This document shows, in pieces, positions 1 to 8,848 of a stretch of 64,000 nt of DNA (its first letter is position 1; every line of letters starts with the position of its first letter). The stretch spans positions 1 through 64,000 of the forward strand of contig NZ_QVAI01000013.1 in the NCBI RefSeq assembly GCF_003427025.1, read 5' to 3'. The DNA is from Jiangella endophytica (GTDB taxonomy: Bacteria > Actinomycetota > Actinomycetes > Jiangellales > Jiangellaceae). A program made the translations under genes and the position numbers. Under the pieces are notes generated by a model. It saw only the letters and a program-made list of their open reading frames with translations. It was not told the origin of the DNA and ran no database searches.

Positions 1-89
1 TGCCCAACGTCGCCCAGGGCCGGGACCTTGGTCATCCGCCCAAAGGACCGACGGCTCGGCACGTCGCGCGAAGCGGTGGGAGACGACCC

Positions 90-302
90 TCAGGAGTCCG
101 CCTCGGCGTGATGCTCCCGCCGATGGTGGACGACGGCGTCGGGTCCGGGAAAGACCAGGGTCACGACGCCGCTGCCGGACCAGCGCACGACGTAGGGCGG
201 AGCGCCGCCGGCGCCGCGTACCTCGATGATCTCGCCCTCGCGACCGTGTTCGTCGAGCACGGGTCCCTGGACGACCAGCAGATCGCCGACTTCCGCATGC
301 AT
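90..302 (-). CDS. DUF1918 domain protein
   Basis: This 70-residue protein starts MHAEVGDLLVVQGP and has the short beta-rich pattern of DUF1918, with PPYVVRW in the middle and a run of V/L and then HH near the end. DUF1918 is a small actinobacterial SH3-like family of unknown role, often found beside universal stress genes. The ATG at 302 is preceded by a strong GGAGGAGG-type ribosome site on the minus strand. It is divergent from the GH65 gene, and two DosR-like boxes lie between them, which suggests co-induction under hypoxia or redox stress. The family call is from sequence pattern; the regulation is inferred. Confidence 0.85.
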   Translation of the reverse strand: MHAEVGDLLVVQGPVLDEHGREGEIIEVRGAGGAPPYVVRWSGSGVVTLVFPGPDAVVHHRREHHAEADS

Positions 303-352
303 GAGACCCACCTCCTCCTTCCCAGGCTCCCGCCCGCTCGGCCGGTGGAGCA

Positions 353-387
353 GGGTCGAACGTCCCACCGCCGGGGTCCCTTGGCCC
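353..387. promoter_or_regulatory. Two DosR/DevR-like boxes
   Basis: GGGTCGAACGTCCC (353-366) and GGGTCCCTTGGCCC (374-387) both fit GGGNCNNNNGNCCC. They are 21 bp apart, between the divergent DUF1918 and GH65 genes. Near-identical 14-mers recur at 9783 and 12003. The resemblance to the actinobacterial dormancy-regulator box is from knowledge; binding is inferred. Confidence 0.55.
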
Positions 388-422
388 TGCCGGGCGACCG
401 GGCCGGCCGCTACCGTCCAGGC

Positions 423-2834
423 ATGCTCCGGCGTGCACTCGTCGAGCTGCCCGAGCGGGACTACCCCCGCGACCCGTGGCGGCTCGTGGAGGCCCGCTTC
501 GATCCGCGCCACGTCGCGCGGGCCGAGACGGTGTTCGCGCTCTCCAACGGGTACCTGGGTGTTCGAGGCACGCAGGACGAGGGCCGGCCGGTGTTCTCGC
601 CCGGCACGTTCGTCAACGGCTTCCACGAGACGTGGCCGATCACGCACGCCGAGAACGCCTACGGCCTGGCCCGGACCGGCCAGACGATCGTCACCGTGCC
701 CGATCCGACGACGCTGGCGCTGTTCGTCGACGACGAGCCGTTGCTGCTGCCGGTGACCCGCGTCCGCGAGTACCGTCGCGTGCTGGACCTGAGGGCCGGG
801 ACGCTCACGCGGGAGCTGCTCTGGTCGACACCGTCCGGCAAGCACGTCCGGGTCCGCTCGACCCGGCTGGTGTCCCTGCACCACCGCCACCTCATGGCGA
901 TCGACTACGAGGTGACGGTGCTCGACCACGCGGCGCCCGTGGTGGTCCGCTCGCTGCTGGTCAACCACCAGGACAGCCCTGCCACCCGCACGCCGGAGCG
1001 GACGGCCGACCCCCGCCTCGGCACCGCGATCCCGCACCGGGTGCTCGACCTGCGCACCCGGCGCCTCGACGGCGGCCGGTTCGTCCTCGGCTACCGCACG
1101 GCGGACAGCGGCATGACGCTGGGCGTCGGCGTGGACCACCGGATCGAGGCCGGCGACGGACCCGAGGTGACCAGCCGCGTCGAGCCCGACCTCGCCGAGC
1201 TGGTCGTCCGCGTGGACGCCCGGCCCGGCACCCCGATCCGCGTCACCAAGTACGTCAGTTACCACGGCTCCCGATCCGCGGACACCGCGGAGCTGGCCGA
1301 CCGCTGCGCGCGGACCCTGGACCGCGCCGTCCGGGACGGCTTCGCCGAGCTCCGCACGCTGCAGCGGGCGGCGCTCGACCGGTTCTGGGAGCGGGCCGAC
1401 GTGCAGGTCGAGGACCGCGACGGCTCGGCGGGGCTGCAGCAGGCCGTGCGGTGGAACCTGTTCCAGGTCGCGCAGGCCACGTGGCGGGCCGAGGGCAGTG
1501 GCGTCCCCGCCAAAGGGCTGACGTCGCCGGCCTACGAGGGGCACTACTTCTGGGACACGGAGATGTACGTGCTGCCGTTCCTCTGCTACACGCGGCCGCG
1601 CATCGCCCGCAACCTGCTGCGGTTCCGGCACGACATGCTGGCGCAGGCCCGCCGCCGGGCCGCGGAGCTGGATCTGACGGGCGCGGCCTTCCCGTGGCGG
1701 ACGATCAACGGCGAGGAGGCGTCGGCGTACTACGAGGCGGGCACGGCCCAGTTCCACCTCAACGCCGACATCGCCTACGCCGTGCGCCGCTACGTCGACG
1801 TCCGCGGCGATCCGGGCTTCCTCGTCGAGGCCGGCGCGGAGCTCCTGGTCGAGACCGCGCGCATGTGGGCCGACCTGGGCTTCCACGGCGACGACGACCG
1901 GTTCCACATCCACGGCGTGACCGGTCCGGACGAGTACACGACCATGGTGGACGACAACACCTACACCAACCTGATGGCCCGCGAGAACCTGCGCGACGCG
2001 GCGGCCGTCGTGGCCCGGCTACACAGCGACGACCCGGACGCGTACGCGGCACTGGCCGACGCCGTCGGGCTGCGGCCGGAGGAGCCCGAGGTCTGGCGGC
2101 GGGCCGCGACCGCGATGGCCGTCCCGTACGACGAGGCCCGCGGCATCCATCCGCAGGACGCGGGGTTCCTGCGCCGTGAGACGTGGGACCTCGACGCGAC
2201 CCCGCGCGACCGGTTCCCGCTGCTGCTGCATTACCACCCGCTGGTGATCTACCGGCGCCAGGTGGCCAAGCAGGCCGACGTGGTGCTCGCGATGTTCCTG
2301 CTGAGCGACGGGTTCACCACCGAGCAGAAGCGGCGCAACTTCGCGTACTACGAGCGCCTCACCACCGGCGACTCGTCACTGTCGGCCTGCGTCCAGTCGA
2401 TCGTCGCGGCGGAGATCGGCGAGGAGCGGGCCGCGCTCGACTACTTCCGCTATGCGCTGTTCATGGACCTCGGCGACGTCGAGGGCAACGTCGCCGACGG
2501 CGTGCACATCGCCGCGGCGGCCGGCGTCTGGATGGCGCTGGCCTACGGGTTCGCCGGACTGCGCGACCGGGGCGGCGAACTGTCGTTCGACCCGCGCCTG
2601 CCCGCCGGCTGGACCCGGCTGCGGCTGCCGCTGCGCTTCCGCGACCGGCAGCTCGAGGTCGTCCTCACGCACGAGGGCGAGACGTACCGTCTGGTCGGCG
2701 GCGAGCCGCTGGACGTCGTCGTGCGGGGCGACCGCCACCACCTCACCGTCGCGAGCCCACGGGTGATCGGACGGCGGCTTCGGGACCATCGCCTCTCGCC
2801 GCGACCGGCGGGCGGAGGTGGACTGGAGACATGA
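423..2834 (+). CDS. Glycoside hydrolase family 65 protein (kojibiose/trehalose/maltose phosphorylase type)
   Basis: This 803-residue cytoplasmic enzyme follows the GH65 plan: an N-terminal beta-sandwich (about 1-280), an (alpha/alpha)6 barrel and a C-terminal beta domain. The N-terminal motif FALSNGYLGVRG, the barrel motif YEGHYFWDTEMYVLPF and the catalytic TGPDEY (Glu at about residue 504) are all visible. GH65 members phosphorolyse or hydrolyse alpha-glucosides such as trehalose, kojibiose or maltose, but the substrate cannot be read here. The ATG at 423 is chosen because FDPRHVARAETVFALSNG follows directly; upstream in-frame sequence is intergenic and carries the DosR-like boxes. No phosphoglucomutase partner is adjacent; Hsp20 follows 21 bp downstream, probably co-transcribed. 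Confidence 0.9.
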   Translation: MLRRALVELPERDYPRDPWRLVEARFDPRHVARAETVFALSNGYLGVRGTQDEGRPVFSPGTFVNGFHETWPITHAENAYGLARTGQTIVTVPDPTTLALFVDDEPLLLPVTRVREYRRVLDLRAGTLTRELLWSTPSGKHVRVRSTRLVSLHHRHLMAIDYEVTVLDHAAPVVVRSLLVNHQDSPATRTPERTADPRLGTAIPHRVLDLRTRRLDGGRFVLGYRTADSGMTLGVGVDHRIEAGDGPEVTSRVEPDLAELVVRVDARPGTPIRVTKYVSYHGSRSADTAELADRCARTLDRAVRDGFAELRTLQRAALDRFWERADVQVEDRDGSAGLQQAVRWNLFQVAQATWRAEGSGVPAKGLTSPAYEGHYFWDTEMYVLPFLCYTRPRIARNLLRFRHDMLAQARRRAAELDLTGAAFPWRTINGEEASAYYEAGTAQFHLNADIAYAVRRYVDVRGDPGFLVEAGAELLVETARMWADLGFHGDDDRFHIHGVTGPDEYTTMVDDNTYTNLMARENLRDAAAVVARLHSDDPDAYAALADAVGLRPEEPEVWRRAATAMAVPYDEARGIHPQDAGFLRRETWDLDATPRDRFPLLLHYHPLVIYRRQVAKQADVVLAMFLLSDGFTTEQKRRNFAYYERLTTGDSSLSACVQSIVAAEIGEERAALDYFRYALFMDLGDVEGNVADGVHIAAAAGVWMALAYGFAGLRDRGGELSFDPRLPAGWTRLRLPLRFRDRQLEVVLTHEGETYRLVGGEPLDVVVRGDRHHLTVASPRVIGRRLRDHRLSPRPAGGGGLET

Positions 2835-2855
2835 GCACGGAGAGGAGGTGAGCAG

Positions 2856-3281
2856 ATGAGCCACACCCCACGGCACGACCTCCGCCGCGCGGTTCCCGAC
2901 CTGCTCGAATGGGTCGAGGACCTGCCCAGCATGTTCGCCTGGCCCGGCCCGCCCGGCCTGCGGCCGTTCCGGCTGGAGGAGCACCTGGACGACGACGAGT
3001 ACGTCGTCCGGGCGGAGCTGCCCGGCATGGTTCCGGAGATGGACATCTCGATCGAGATCACCGACGACGAGCTGACGATCAACGCCGAACGCACGGACAA
3101 CCGTGAGGAGTCCGACCGGTCCGAGTTCCGCTACGGCCGGTTCCACCGCAGCGCCGTCCTACCCAAGAACGCCGACAGCACCAGGGCGACGGCTCGCTAC
3201 GAGGCGGGGATCCTGGAGATCACCGTCCCGATCGCGGATCAGCCGTCCGAGTCCCGCATCGTTCCCATCACGAGAGGATGA
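2856..3281 (+). CDS. Hsp20/alpha-crystallin family small heat-shock protein
   Basis: This 141-residue ATP-independent holdase has an alpha-crystallin domain (about 40-135). Hallmarks are EYVVRAELPGM, the strand DELTINAER, the YGRFHRSAVLP segment and the final YEAGILEITVP before a short C-terminal tail. An AGGAGGTGAG ribosome site sits just upstream of the ATG. It forms a short operon with the GH65 gene. Hsp20 proteins are common members of actinobacterial hypoxia regulons, which fits the DosR-like boxes upstream of the operon. Confidence 0.93.
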   Translation: MSHTPRHDLRRAVPDLLEWVEDLPSMFAWPGPPGLRPFRLEEHLDDDEYVVRAELPGMVPEMDISIEITDDELTINAERTDNREESDRSEFRYGRFHRSAVLPKNADSTRATARYEAGILEITVPIADQPSESRIVPITRG

Positions 3282-3310
3282 CCGCCACGACCCGTTGAGC
3301 ACGCAGCATC

Positions 3311-3347
3311 CGTGTGCCTGCCCCTCTCCCGTTCGGGCGGGCACACG
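3311..3347. terminator. Bidirectional hairpin between convergent genes
   Basis: Arms 3311-3323 and 3335-3347 (CGTGTGCCTGCCC / GGGCGGGCACACG) are complementary with one mismatch around an 11-nt loop. The hairpin lies between the ends of hsp20 (+) and the ABC permease (-). There is no clear U-tract, as is usual in high-GC actinomycetes. Confidence 0.6.
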
Positions 3348-3362
3348 CGTGCTCGGCCGGGT

Positions 3363-6305
3363 TCAGTCGCGGACGCGCACGGCCACGGCCGGCCGGATCC
3401 GGGCGGCGCGCTGGGCGGGCGCCAGGGTGGCCACCGCCGAGGCGACCAGCGTGACCGCCACGAGGGTCAGGATCTGCCCCCACGCGATGGGGTACGGCCC
3501 GCTGATCGTCTCGAACGCGGCACTGTTGCGGTACAGCAGCCAGGTGATGACGACGCCGAGCACCGAGCCGATGACCACGCCCTCGACCGCGATGAACGCG
3601 CTCTCGGCCAGGAACGCCGTCCGGATGGTCCGGGCCTGGAAGCCCAGCGCCCGGAGGACGCCGATGGCCCGCCGGCGCTCCCGCACCGCCCGCACCATGA
3701 TCACGCCGAGGCTGGTGATGCCGACCAGCAGGCCCAGTGCCAGGTAGCCCTGCATGAGCCGGAAGAACTGGTTGTTCGCGGCGTAGCTCTGCTCGACGGC
3801 CGCGCCGAGGTCGGTCGCCACGACACCGTGATCGACGAGCACACCCTGCAGCTGCGTGGCGAGGGAGGGGACGTCCACCCCGGGAGCCGTCCGGAGCATG
3901 GCGCTGGACTGCGTCGCGGCCACCCCGAAGGTGTCGACGACGGAGTCGATGCCCATGAAGACCGGGAACCGCAGGTCGGCGCCCGTCACGCCGTAGAACG
4001 GGCTGCCGTCCCGGACGACGCCGGCGACGGTGCGCTCGACCTCGCGTCCGGTGCGCGGGTCGGTGAGCGTGATGCCCTGGCCCGGCGCCACGGGCTCCCC
4101 CGGCGGCCCGCCGCTGGAGCCGTAGAGCGTGTCCACGAGCACGTACGCCGGGTCCAGGCGCACCAGGTCCCAGGCCGCGCGGTCGCTGGGCAGCCGCGCC
4201 AGCCTGGCGTCGAGCACGGGCGGGGTGAAGGTGAAGTCCTCCGGCACGCCGACGGCCACGACAGGCAGCTGGACATCGGTCGTGAGCCGCGGGTCGTCGC
4301 CCTCGGCGACGGCGATCGTCAGCGGCGCGGCGTCGGTGATCCGCCCGGCGAACGGTCCCGTCGTGAGCTCCTGGCCCAGGTTCGCGATCGGCGTCGTCGG
4401 GTTGTAGTCCAGCCGCAGCGACCAGCCGGACGTCGCGTCGGCGACCGCCTGGTCCATGTTGCGGTCGATGACCGTCATGATCTGCGTCATCAGCACGATG
4501 ACCAGGACGACGACGGAGTACATCGCCAGCGTGGCGCCGGTGCGGAACCGCTTCGCCGTGGGGTACGCGACCGCGAGCCGGGTGGCCAGGCCGCGCTGGG
4601 TCGGCCGTTCGACCAGGCGCCGGAACGGCCGCAACAGCACCGGCTGGTGCAGGCTCACCAGCGTCACCGCGGCGAAGGACAGCATGCAGCCGAGCACGAC
4701 GTACGGTGCGGTGCTCGCCTCGTCGTAGATGTCCGGCCGGACGGTATTGGCCAGCAGGCCCCAGGCCAGCACGCCGAGCGCCACGACGGTCAGCGCGGCC
4801 CGCGACCCGATCAGCCGCGACAGCATCGGCACCGCGGCGACGGCGGCCAGGGTCGGCAGCAGGTAGGTCTGCGTCGCCGCACTGGCCACCACCGCCGGGA
4901 TCGCGGCCGCGGTGAGCAGCACCGTGGCGACGGCCGACAGCACGACCAGCCGCGTACGGGTCTTCGGCCGCACCGGCGGCTCCAGGTCGCGGATCGCCGC
5001 GATGATGTTCGTCCGGGCGATCCGCACGCTGGTCAGGACGACCGCCAGGAACGCGAACAGGAAGCCCGTCGCGGCCCCGCCGATCAGGCTGGCCGGGGTG
5101 ATCTCGAACGCCACCCGCAGCTGGTTCCCGCCCTGGTCGTAGCTGTTGAGGATGCGCAACGCGATGGCGACGACGACCCGTCCGAGCAGGACCCCGAAGG
5201 CCGCGCCGAGCACGGCGGAGGTCAGCGCGTAGACGGCGCCCTCGATGGCGAACTCGCCGGTCACGTGCCGGCGCCGCATGCCGATGGCCCGCAGGATGCC
5301 CAGCTGGCCGCGGCGCTCGTCGGCGAGCATGACGAACACGTTCACCAGCAGCAGGATCCCGGCGATGATGCAGAAGCTGCCGATGAACAGGAACAGCGAG
5401 CCCAGGCTCTCGCCGGTCTCCGCGGCGGCGTCCAGGACGTCCTGTTTCGGCGTCGCGACCGACGCTCCACGCGCGGTCAGCGGCCCGAGCCGGTCCGCCA
5501 TGGCCGCGCTGACCTCATCGGTGAGCTCCGCTCCCGATTCCACCCCGCCGGCGTTGGACACCAGGCTGGTGGTGGTCGGCTGCACGCCGCCCGCGGCCGC
5601 GGCGGCGGTCAGCACGCCGGGCGACACGAACGCGTCCTGGTTGGCCGACGCCCCCAGGCCGAGCCCGGCCAGGCCCTCCGCCGGAACGACCCGGGTCACG
5701 GTCGCGCCGATCCGCTGCCCGTAGGCATGGAAGACCAGCTCGTCGCCCGGGCCCGCGCCCAGGCGGCCGGCCAGGTTCGCGTTGATCACGACGCCGCCCG
5801 GTCCCGGGTCGGCGACGTCCAGGCCGGACGCGTCCGGCGCGCCGAAGCCGGCGGCCGCGTCGAAGTCGACCTCCCACAGCAGCACGCGCGGCTCGGCGAC
5901 GACGCCGTCGGCGCCCTGCCGGACGGCGGCGGCCTGGTCGCCGCGGATCGTCAGCAGGCCGTCGACGCGGGGGTCCGACGCCAGTGGCGCGAGCCGCTGG
6001 GCCACCTCGTCGCCCTGCTCCAGCGTCGCCGAGCGCACCGACTCGTCGACCGGGCCGAGCACGTCGTAGGCGGTCTGCCGGACCGAGCGGTCCAGCGAGT
6101 CGCCGACGGCGAGACTGGCGACGATCAGGGCGGTCCCCAGCACCGACCCGAGGACGACGAGGATCGTCTCGGCCGGGCGGCGGGTCAGCTGCCGCCCGGC
6201 CAGGCGGCGCAGCACCGCCTTGCCGAGCAGCACGGCGACGAACGCCAGGACCGCGGCCACGGCGACGATCAGGCCGAGTGTCAGCGGGTCCAGCATCGTC
6301 CTCAC
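3363..6305 (-). CDS. FtsX-family ABC transporter permease (large, two FtsX domains)
   Basis: This 980-residue membrane protein has an N-terminal TM helix (about 8-30), a periplasmic MacB-PCD-like region and a first FtsX block (TM helices about 290-420). A central set of TM helices and a second extracytoplasmic region follow, then a C-terminal FtsX block containing VRAVRERRRAIGVLRALGF, the usual coupling motif. It should act with the ATPase encoded just upstream in lipoprotein or lipid extrusion, or in envelope-stress export. The GTG start at 6305 overlaps the ATPase stop as GTGA, so translation is coupled. Substrate is unknown. Confidence 0.88.
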   Translation of the reverse strand: MRTMLDPLTLGLIVAVAAVLAFVAVLLGKAVLRRLAGRQLTRRPAETILVVLGSVLGTALIVASLAVGDSLDRSVRQTAYDVLGPVDESVRSATLEQGDEVAQRLAPLASDPRVDGLLTIRGDQAAAVRQGADGVVAEPRVLLWEVDFDAAAGFGAPDASGLDVADPGPGGVVINANLAGRLGAGPGDELVFHAYGQRIGATVTRVVPAEGLAGLGLGASANQDAFVSPGVLTAAAAAGGVQPTTTSLVSNAGGVESGAELTDEVSAAMADRLGPLTARGASVATPKQDVLDAAAETGESLGSLFLFIGSFCIIAGILLLVNVFVMLADERRGQLGILRAIGMRRRHVTGEFAIEGAVYALTSAVLGAAFGVLLGRVVVAIALRILNSYDQGGNQLRVAFEITPASLIGGAATGFLFAFLAVVLTSVRIARTNIIAAIRDLEPPVRPKTRTRLVVLSAVATVLLTAAAIPAVVASAATQTYLLPTLAAVAAVPMLSRLIGSRAALTVVALGVLAWGLLANTVRPDIYDEASTAPYVVLGCMLSFAAVTLVSLHQPVLLRPFRRLVERPTQRGLATRLAVAYPTAKRFRTGATLAMYSVVVLVIVLMTQIMTVIDRNMDQAVADATSGWSLRLDYNPTTPIANLGQELTTGPFAGRITDAAPLTIAVAEGDDPRLTTDVQLPVVAVGVPEDFTFTPPVLDARLARLPSDRAAWDLVRLDPAYVLVDTLYGSSGGPPGEPVAPGQGITLTDPRTGREVERTVAGVVRDGSPFYGVTGADLRFPVFMGIDSVVDTFGVAATQSSAMLRTAPGVDVPSLATQLQGVLVDHGVVATDLGAAVEQSYAANNQFFRLMQGYLALGLLVGITSLGVIMVRAVRERRRAIGVLRALGFQARTIRTAFLAESAFIAVEGVVIGSVLGVVITWLLYRNSAAFETISGPYPIAWGQILTLVAVTLVASAVATLAPAQRAARIRPAVAVRVRD

Positions 6306-7015
6306 CCCACGGCCGAGCGAACCTCGTCGCCGATGACCCGGCCGTCGCGCATCGTCACCAGCCGGCGCGCCGAGCGCCCGATGTCGTCGTCATGGGTGAC
6401 CAACACGATCGTCTGCGCCTCCTCCTCGTTCAGGCGGTGCAGCAGGTCCATCACCTGCGCGGCCATCGCGCTGTCGAGGTTGCCGGTGGGCTCGTCCGCC
6501 CAGACGACGGCCGGCTCGGCGACCAGCGCGCGGGCGATGGTCACCCGCTGCTGCTCGCCGCCGGACAGTTCGGCCGGCCGGTGCCCCGCCCGGCCGGCCA
6601 GGCCGACCTTCGCCAGCATCGCCAGCGCGCGCTCGCGGGCCGCATGCGCGGGCACGCCGGCCAGCAGCAACGGCAGCTCGACGTTCTCCGCGGCGTCGAG
6701 CACGGGGATCAGGTTGAACGACTGGAACACGAAGCCCATCGAGCGGGCCCGGTGTGCCGTGCGCTCGTGGTCGCTCATCGCGAAGAGGTCGCGGCCCTCG
6801 ACCAGCACCCGGCCGCCGTCGATGTCGTCGAGCCCGGACAGGCAGTTCAACAGCGTGGTCTTGCCCGAGCCGGACGGCCCCATGACCGCGACGAGCTCGC
6901 CGCGCCCCACCGTGAGGCTCAGCCCGTCCAGTGCCACGACCGCCTGCGACCCGGTGCGGTAGACCTTGGTCACCGACTCCGCGACCAGCAGCGGTGTGCT
7001 CTCCTCGGTATCCAT
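6302..7015 (-). CDS. ABC transporter ATP-binding protein, LolD/MacB type
   Basis: This 237-residue ATPase has Walker A GPSGSGKTTLLN (about 46-57), the signature LSGGEQQRVTIARAL, Walker B VVWADEPTGNLD and the switch histidine in VLVTHD. The EPTGNLD motif is typical of the LolD/FtsE/MacB group that partners FtsX-type permeases. The ATG at 7015 shares one base with the upstream stop codon (TGATG), and the stop overlaps the permease start, giving a tight three-gene operon. Confidence 0.93.
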   Translation of the reverse strand: MDTEESTPLLVAESVTKVYRTGSQAVVALDGLSLTVGRGELVAVMGPSGSGKTTLLNCLSGLDDIDGGRVLVEGRDLFAMSDHERTAHRARSMGFVFQSFNLIPVLDAAENVELPLLLAGVPAHAARERALAMLAKVGLAGRAGHRPAELSGGEQQRVTIARALVAEPAVVWADEPTGNLDSAMAAQVMDLLHRLNEEEAQTIVLVTHDDDIGRSARRLVTMRDGRVIGDEVRSAVG

Positions 7016-7947
7016 CACGCACCCACTCGTGTACGGTCCCGCCGCAGGGCGAGGTAGACCAGCAGTGCGGCGACCAGCAGGCCGAGACCGCCGGCGCCGA
7101 TCGCGATCAGCGCCACCCACGGCAGGACGGGCAGCTCGGCGGCCGCCCGTGCGGTCAGGTCGACCCCGGCGGTGCCGTCGGCGTTCATCGCGACGACCAC
7201 CCACTGACCGTCGTGCGGCTGGAAGGTCAGCGTCTGCTGCCCGGTGCCGCTGGCCGAGGCGGTCCAGAAGTCCTGCGCCGCCGGGTCGCTCGCCGGCGCG
7301 CCGCCGGCATGAGCGGCGTAGCCGGCGTCGTCGCCCTCGATCCGGGTGATCTCGTCGTACCCGAGGCCGTCCAGATAGGCGCCCGCGTCGGACGCGGGGG
7401 CCACGCCCACGAACACGTCGCCGGCGCCCGCGTCATAGCGCAGCCGCACCTGGCCGACGATGTCCTCTTCCTGCAGCCAGCCCGGGGCGTCGGTGTCCAC
7501 GTCCAGGCCGGTGGCGACGACGGCGAACTCCTGGCTCGCGACGTGCACGGCGGCGCTGGACAGGTAGCCGTCGGCGTCGCGCTGGGTCTGGTCCACCACC
7601 AGTCCGGCCACACCGGCCGCGACCAGCCCGAGCGAACCGAGCCCGATCAGCGAGCCGAGCACCAGCGCGACCACCCGCGCGGCCCCCTTCGGCCGGGCCG
7701 GCGGTGGAGAGGGCGGCTCGGCGGACGGCACCGTGCCGGCGTCGGGGCCGGCGGGTTCTCCTTCCCCCGTGCCGGGGCGGACCGGCGGGTGCTCGTCGGT
7801 CATGAGGGCGGCGTACGCGACGACGACCCGGAGCACGAGCACCATGTGGTGCGGAATGGCCAGGAACCGCGTCACCAGCCATGACCACCGCGAGATGCCC
7901 GGCTCGAACCGGGCCGCTGGGCGGGCGGCCACTGCCATCGGGCTCAT
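7015..7947 (-). CDS. Membrane protein with truncated DUF4389-like N-terminus
   Basis: This 310-residue protein is first in the ABC exporter operon. The N-terminus (about 15-60) reads SRWSWLVTRFLAIPHHMVLV and then ALMTDEHPP. From memory of the family, these match the beginning and end of a DUF4389 domain with its middle missing. A proline-rich linker follows, then a TM helix (about 91-117), an extracytoplasmic domain and a C-terminal TM helix (about 272-300) with a basic tail. The extracytoplasmic domain may sense or bind the transporter substrate. The ATG at 7947 has a ribosome site (AAGGAGA) upstream; a shorter start at the internal MTDEHPP (about residue 49) is possible. Confidence 0.75.
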   Translation of the reverse strand: MSPMAVAARPAARFEPGISRWSWLVTRFLAIPHHMVLVLRVVVAYAALMTDEHPPVRPGTGEGEPAGPDAGTVPSAEPPSPPPARPKGAARVVALVLGSLIGLGSLGLVAAGVAGLVVDQTQRDADGYLSSAAVHVASQEFAVVATGLDVDTDAPGWLQEEDIVGQVRLRYDAGAGDVFVGVAPASDAGAYLDGLGYDEITRIEGDDAGYAAHAGGAPASDPAAQDFWTASASGTGQQTLTFQPHDGQWVVVAMNADGTAGVDLTARAAAELPVLPWVALIAIGAGGLGLLVAALLVYLALRRDRTRVGA

Positions 7948-8056
7948 CTCCTTCGGTGGAGCTTCGCCTCCAGTTCACGCCCACGCCGCCCGGACCGGCA
8001 GAGGAGTTCGTCGTGGCCGGCCGGGACGAAGGGCGGGACGCATGCCCGCATCGGCC

Positions 8057-8070
8057 GGGCCGTTCGCCCC
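8057..8070. promoter_or_regulatory. DosR-like box
   Basis: GGGCCGTTCGCCCC fits GGGNCNNNNGNCCC and sits 35 bp before the SRPBCC start codon, in the divergent gap with the ABC operon. Weaker than the other boxes because the sequence around it is GC-rich. Confidence 0.4.
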
Positions 8071-8105
8071 TGCCCCGCCACGGCCGCGGGTGGTGTCGTC
8101 GGTAC

Positions 8106-8831
8106 ATGACCGCTCAGCCGCAGGGACGCGTCGTGGACGCCCGGCGCGCCAAGGAGCGTCGCCGGACCCTGATGGCCGCCGCGGCGCTGATGGCGTCCAC
8201 CACGGCCGCCGTCGCGGCACGCGCGCGGCTGCGGAACTGGGGCGCGACGGAGGACGAGACCCTTCGCCGGCTCCCCGGCGACGACTTCATCTTCGATGCC
8301 GACGCGGCCACCACCCGCGCGGTCACCGTCAACGCGCCCCGCGAGGAGGTCTGGCGCTGGCTGGTGCAGATCGGCCAGGACCGCGGCGGCTGGTACAGCT
8401 ACGACTGGCTGGAGAACCTCTTCGGGCTCGACATCCACAGCGCGCACACCGTCCGCGACGAGTGGCAGCACCTCGAGGCCGGCGATCAGGTGCGCGCCGC
8501 GCCGGCCGGCGCGCTGGGCATGCAGGACGGCTACGTGTTCCGGGTCGCCCGCGTCGAACCCGGCCGGGTGCTGGTCCTGCGGCAGCGGCCGCCCGTGCAC
8601 CCGTGGAACGCCACCTGGGCCTTCGTCCTCGTCGACGACGTGCCGGGCAGCTGCCGGCTGCTGGTCCGCTGCCGGGCGAAGCGCACGCCGGGCCTGAGCG
8701 GGCGGCTGGCCTGGATCGGCGGCGAACTGATGGACCCCGTCGTCCTGGTGATGACCCGCAGGATGCTGCTCGGGATCCGAGCGCGCAGCGAGTTCGCGCA
8801 CGACCAGCGGCGACGCCGGGCGCTCACCTGA
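8106..8831 (+). CDS. SRPBCC (START/polyketide-cyclase-like) family protein
   Basis: This 241-residue protein has a basic N-terminus followed by a short hydrophobic alanine-rich stretch (about 23-40) that could anchor it. An SRPBCC fold follows, recognisable from AVTVNAPREEVWRWLVQIGQ, GGWYSYDWLENLFG and the later beta strands. SRPBCC domains bind hydrophobic ligands in a deep pocket, but no ligand can be named. ATG 8106 is chosen because upstream in-frame sequence is the divergent promoter region with a DosR-like box. Confidence 0.8.
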   Translation: MTAQPQGRVVDARRAKERRRTLMAAAALMASTTAAVAARARLRNWGATEDETLRRLPGDDFIFDADAATTRAVTVNAPREEVWRWLVQIGQDRGGWYSYDWLENLFGLDIHSAHTVRDEWQHLEAGDQVRAAPAGALGMQDGYVFRVARVEPGRVLVLRQRPPVHPWNATWAFVLVDDVPGSCRLLVRCRAKRTPGLSGRLAWIGGELMDPVVLVMTRRMLLGIRARSEFAHDQRRRRALT

Positions 8832-8848
8832 GCGCACAGCGGCGGTGG

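Noticed and set aside
1-50. Additional DosR-like sites (GGGACCTTGGTCAT and GCCCAAAGGACCGA)
   Set aside because: Each keeps only one half of GGGNCNNNNGNCCC, and the gene they would serve lies outside the window.
3312-6962. Very long plus-strand open frame (over 1200 codons) opposite the ABC exporter genes
   Set aside because: It is the antisense of two genes with full ABC motifs, is low-complexity (R/Q/H/D-rich) and matches no family. High GC lowers stop frequency and makes such shadows common, as also at 17590-19824, 28312-30744 and 48454-51645.
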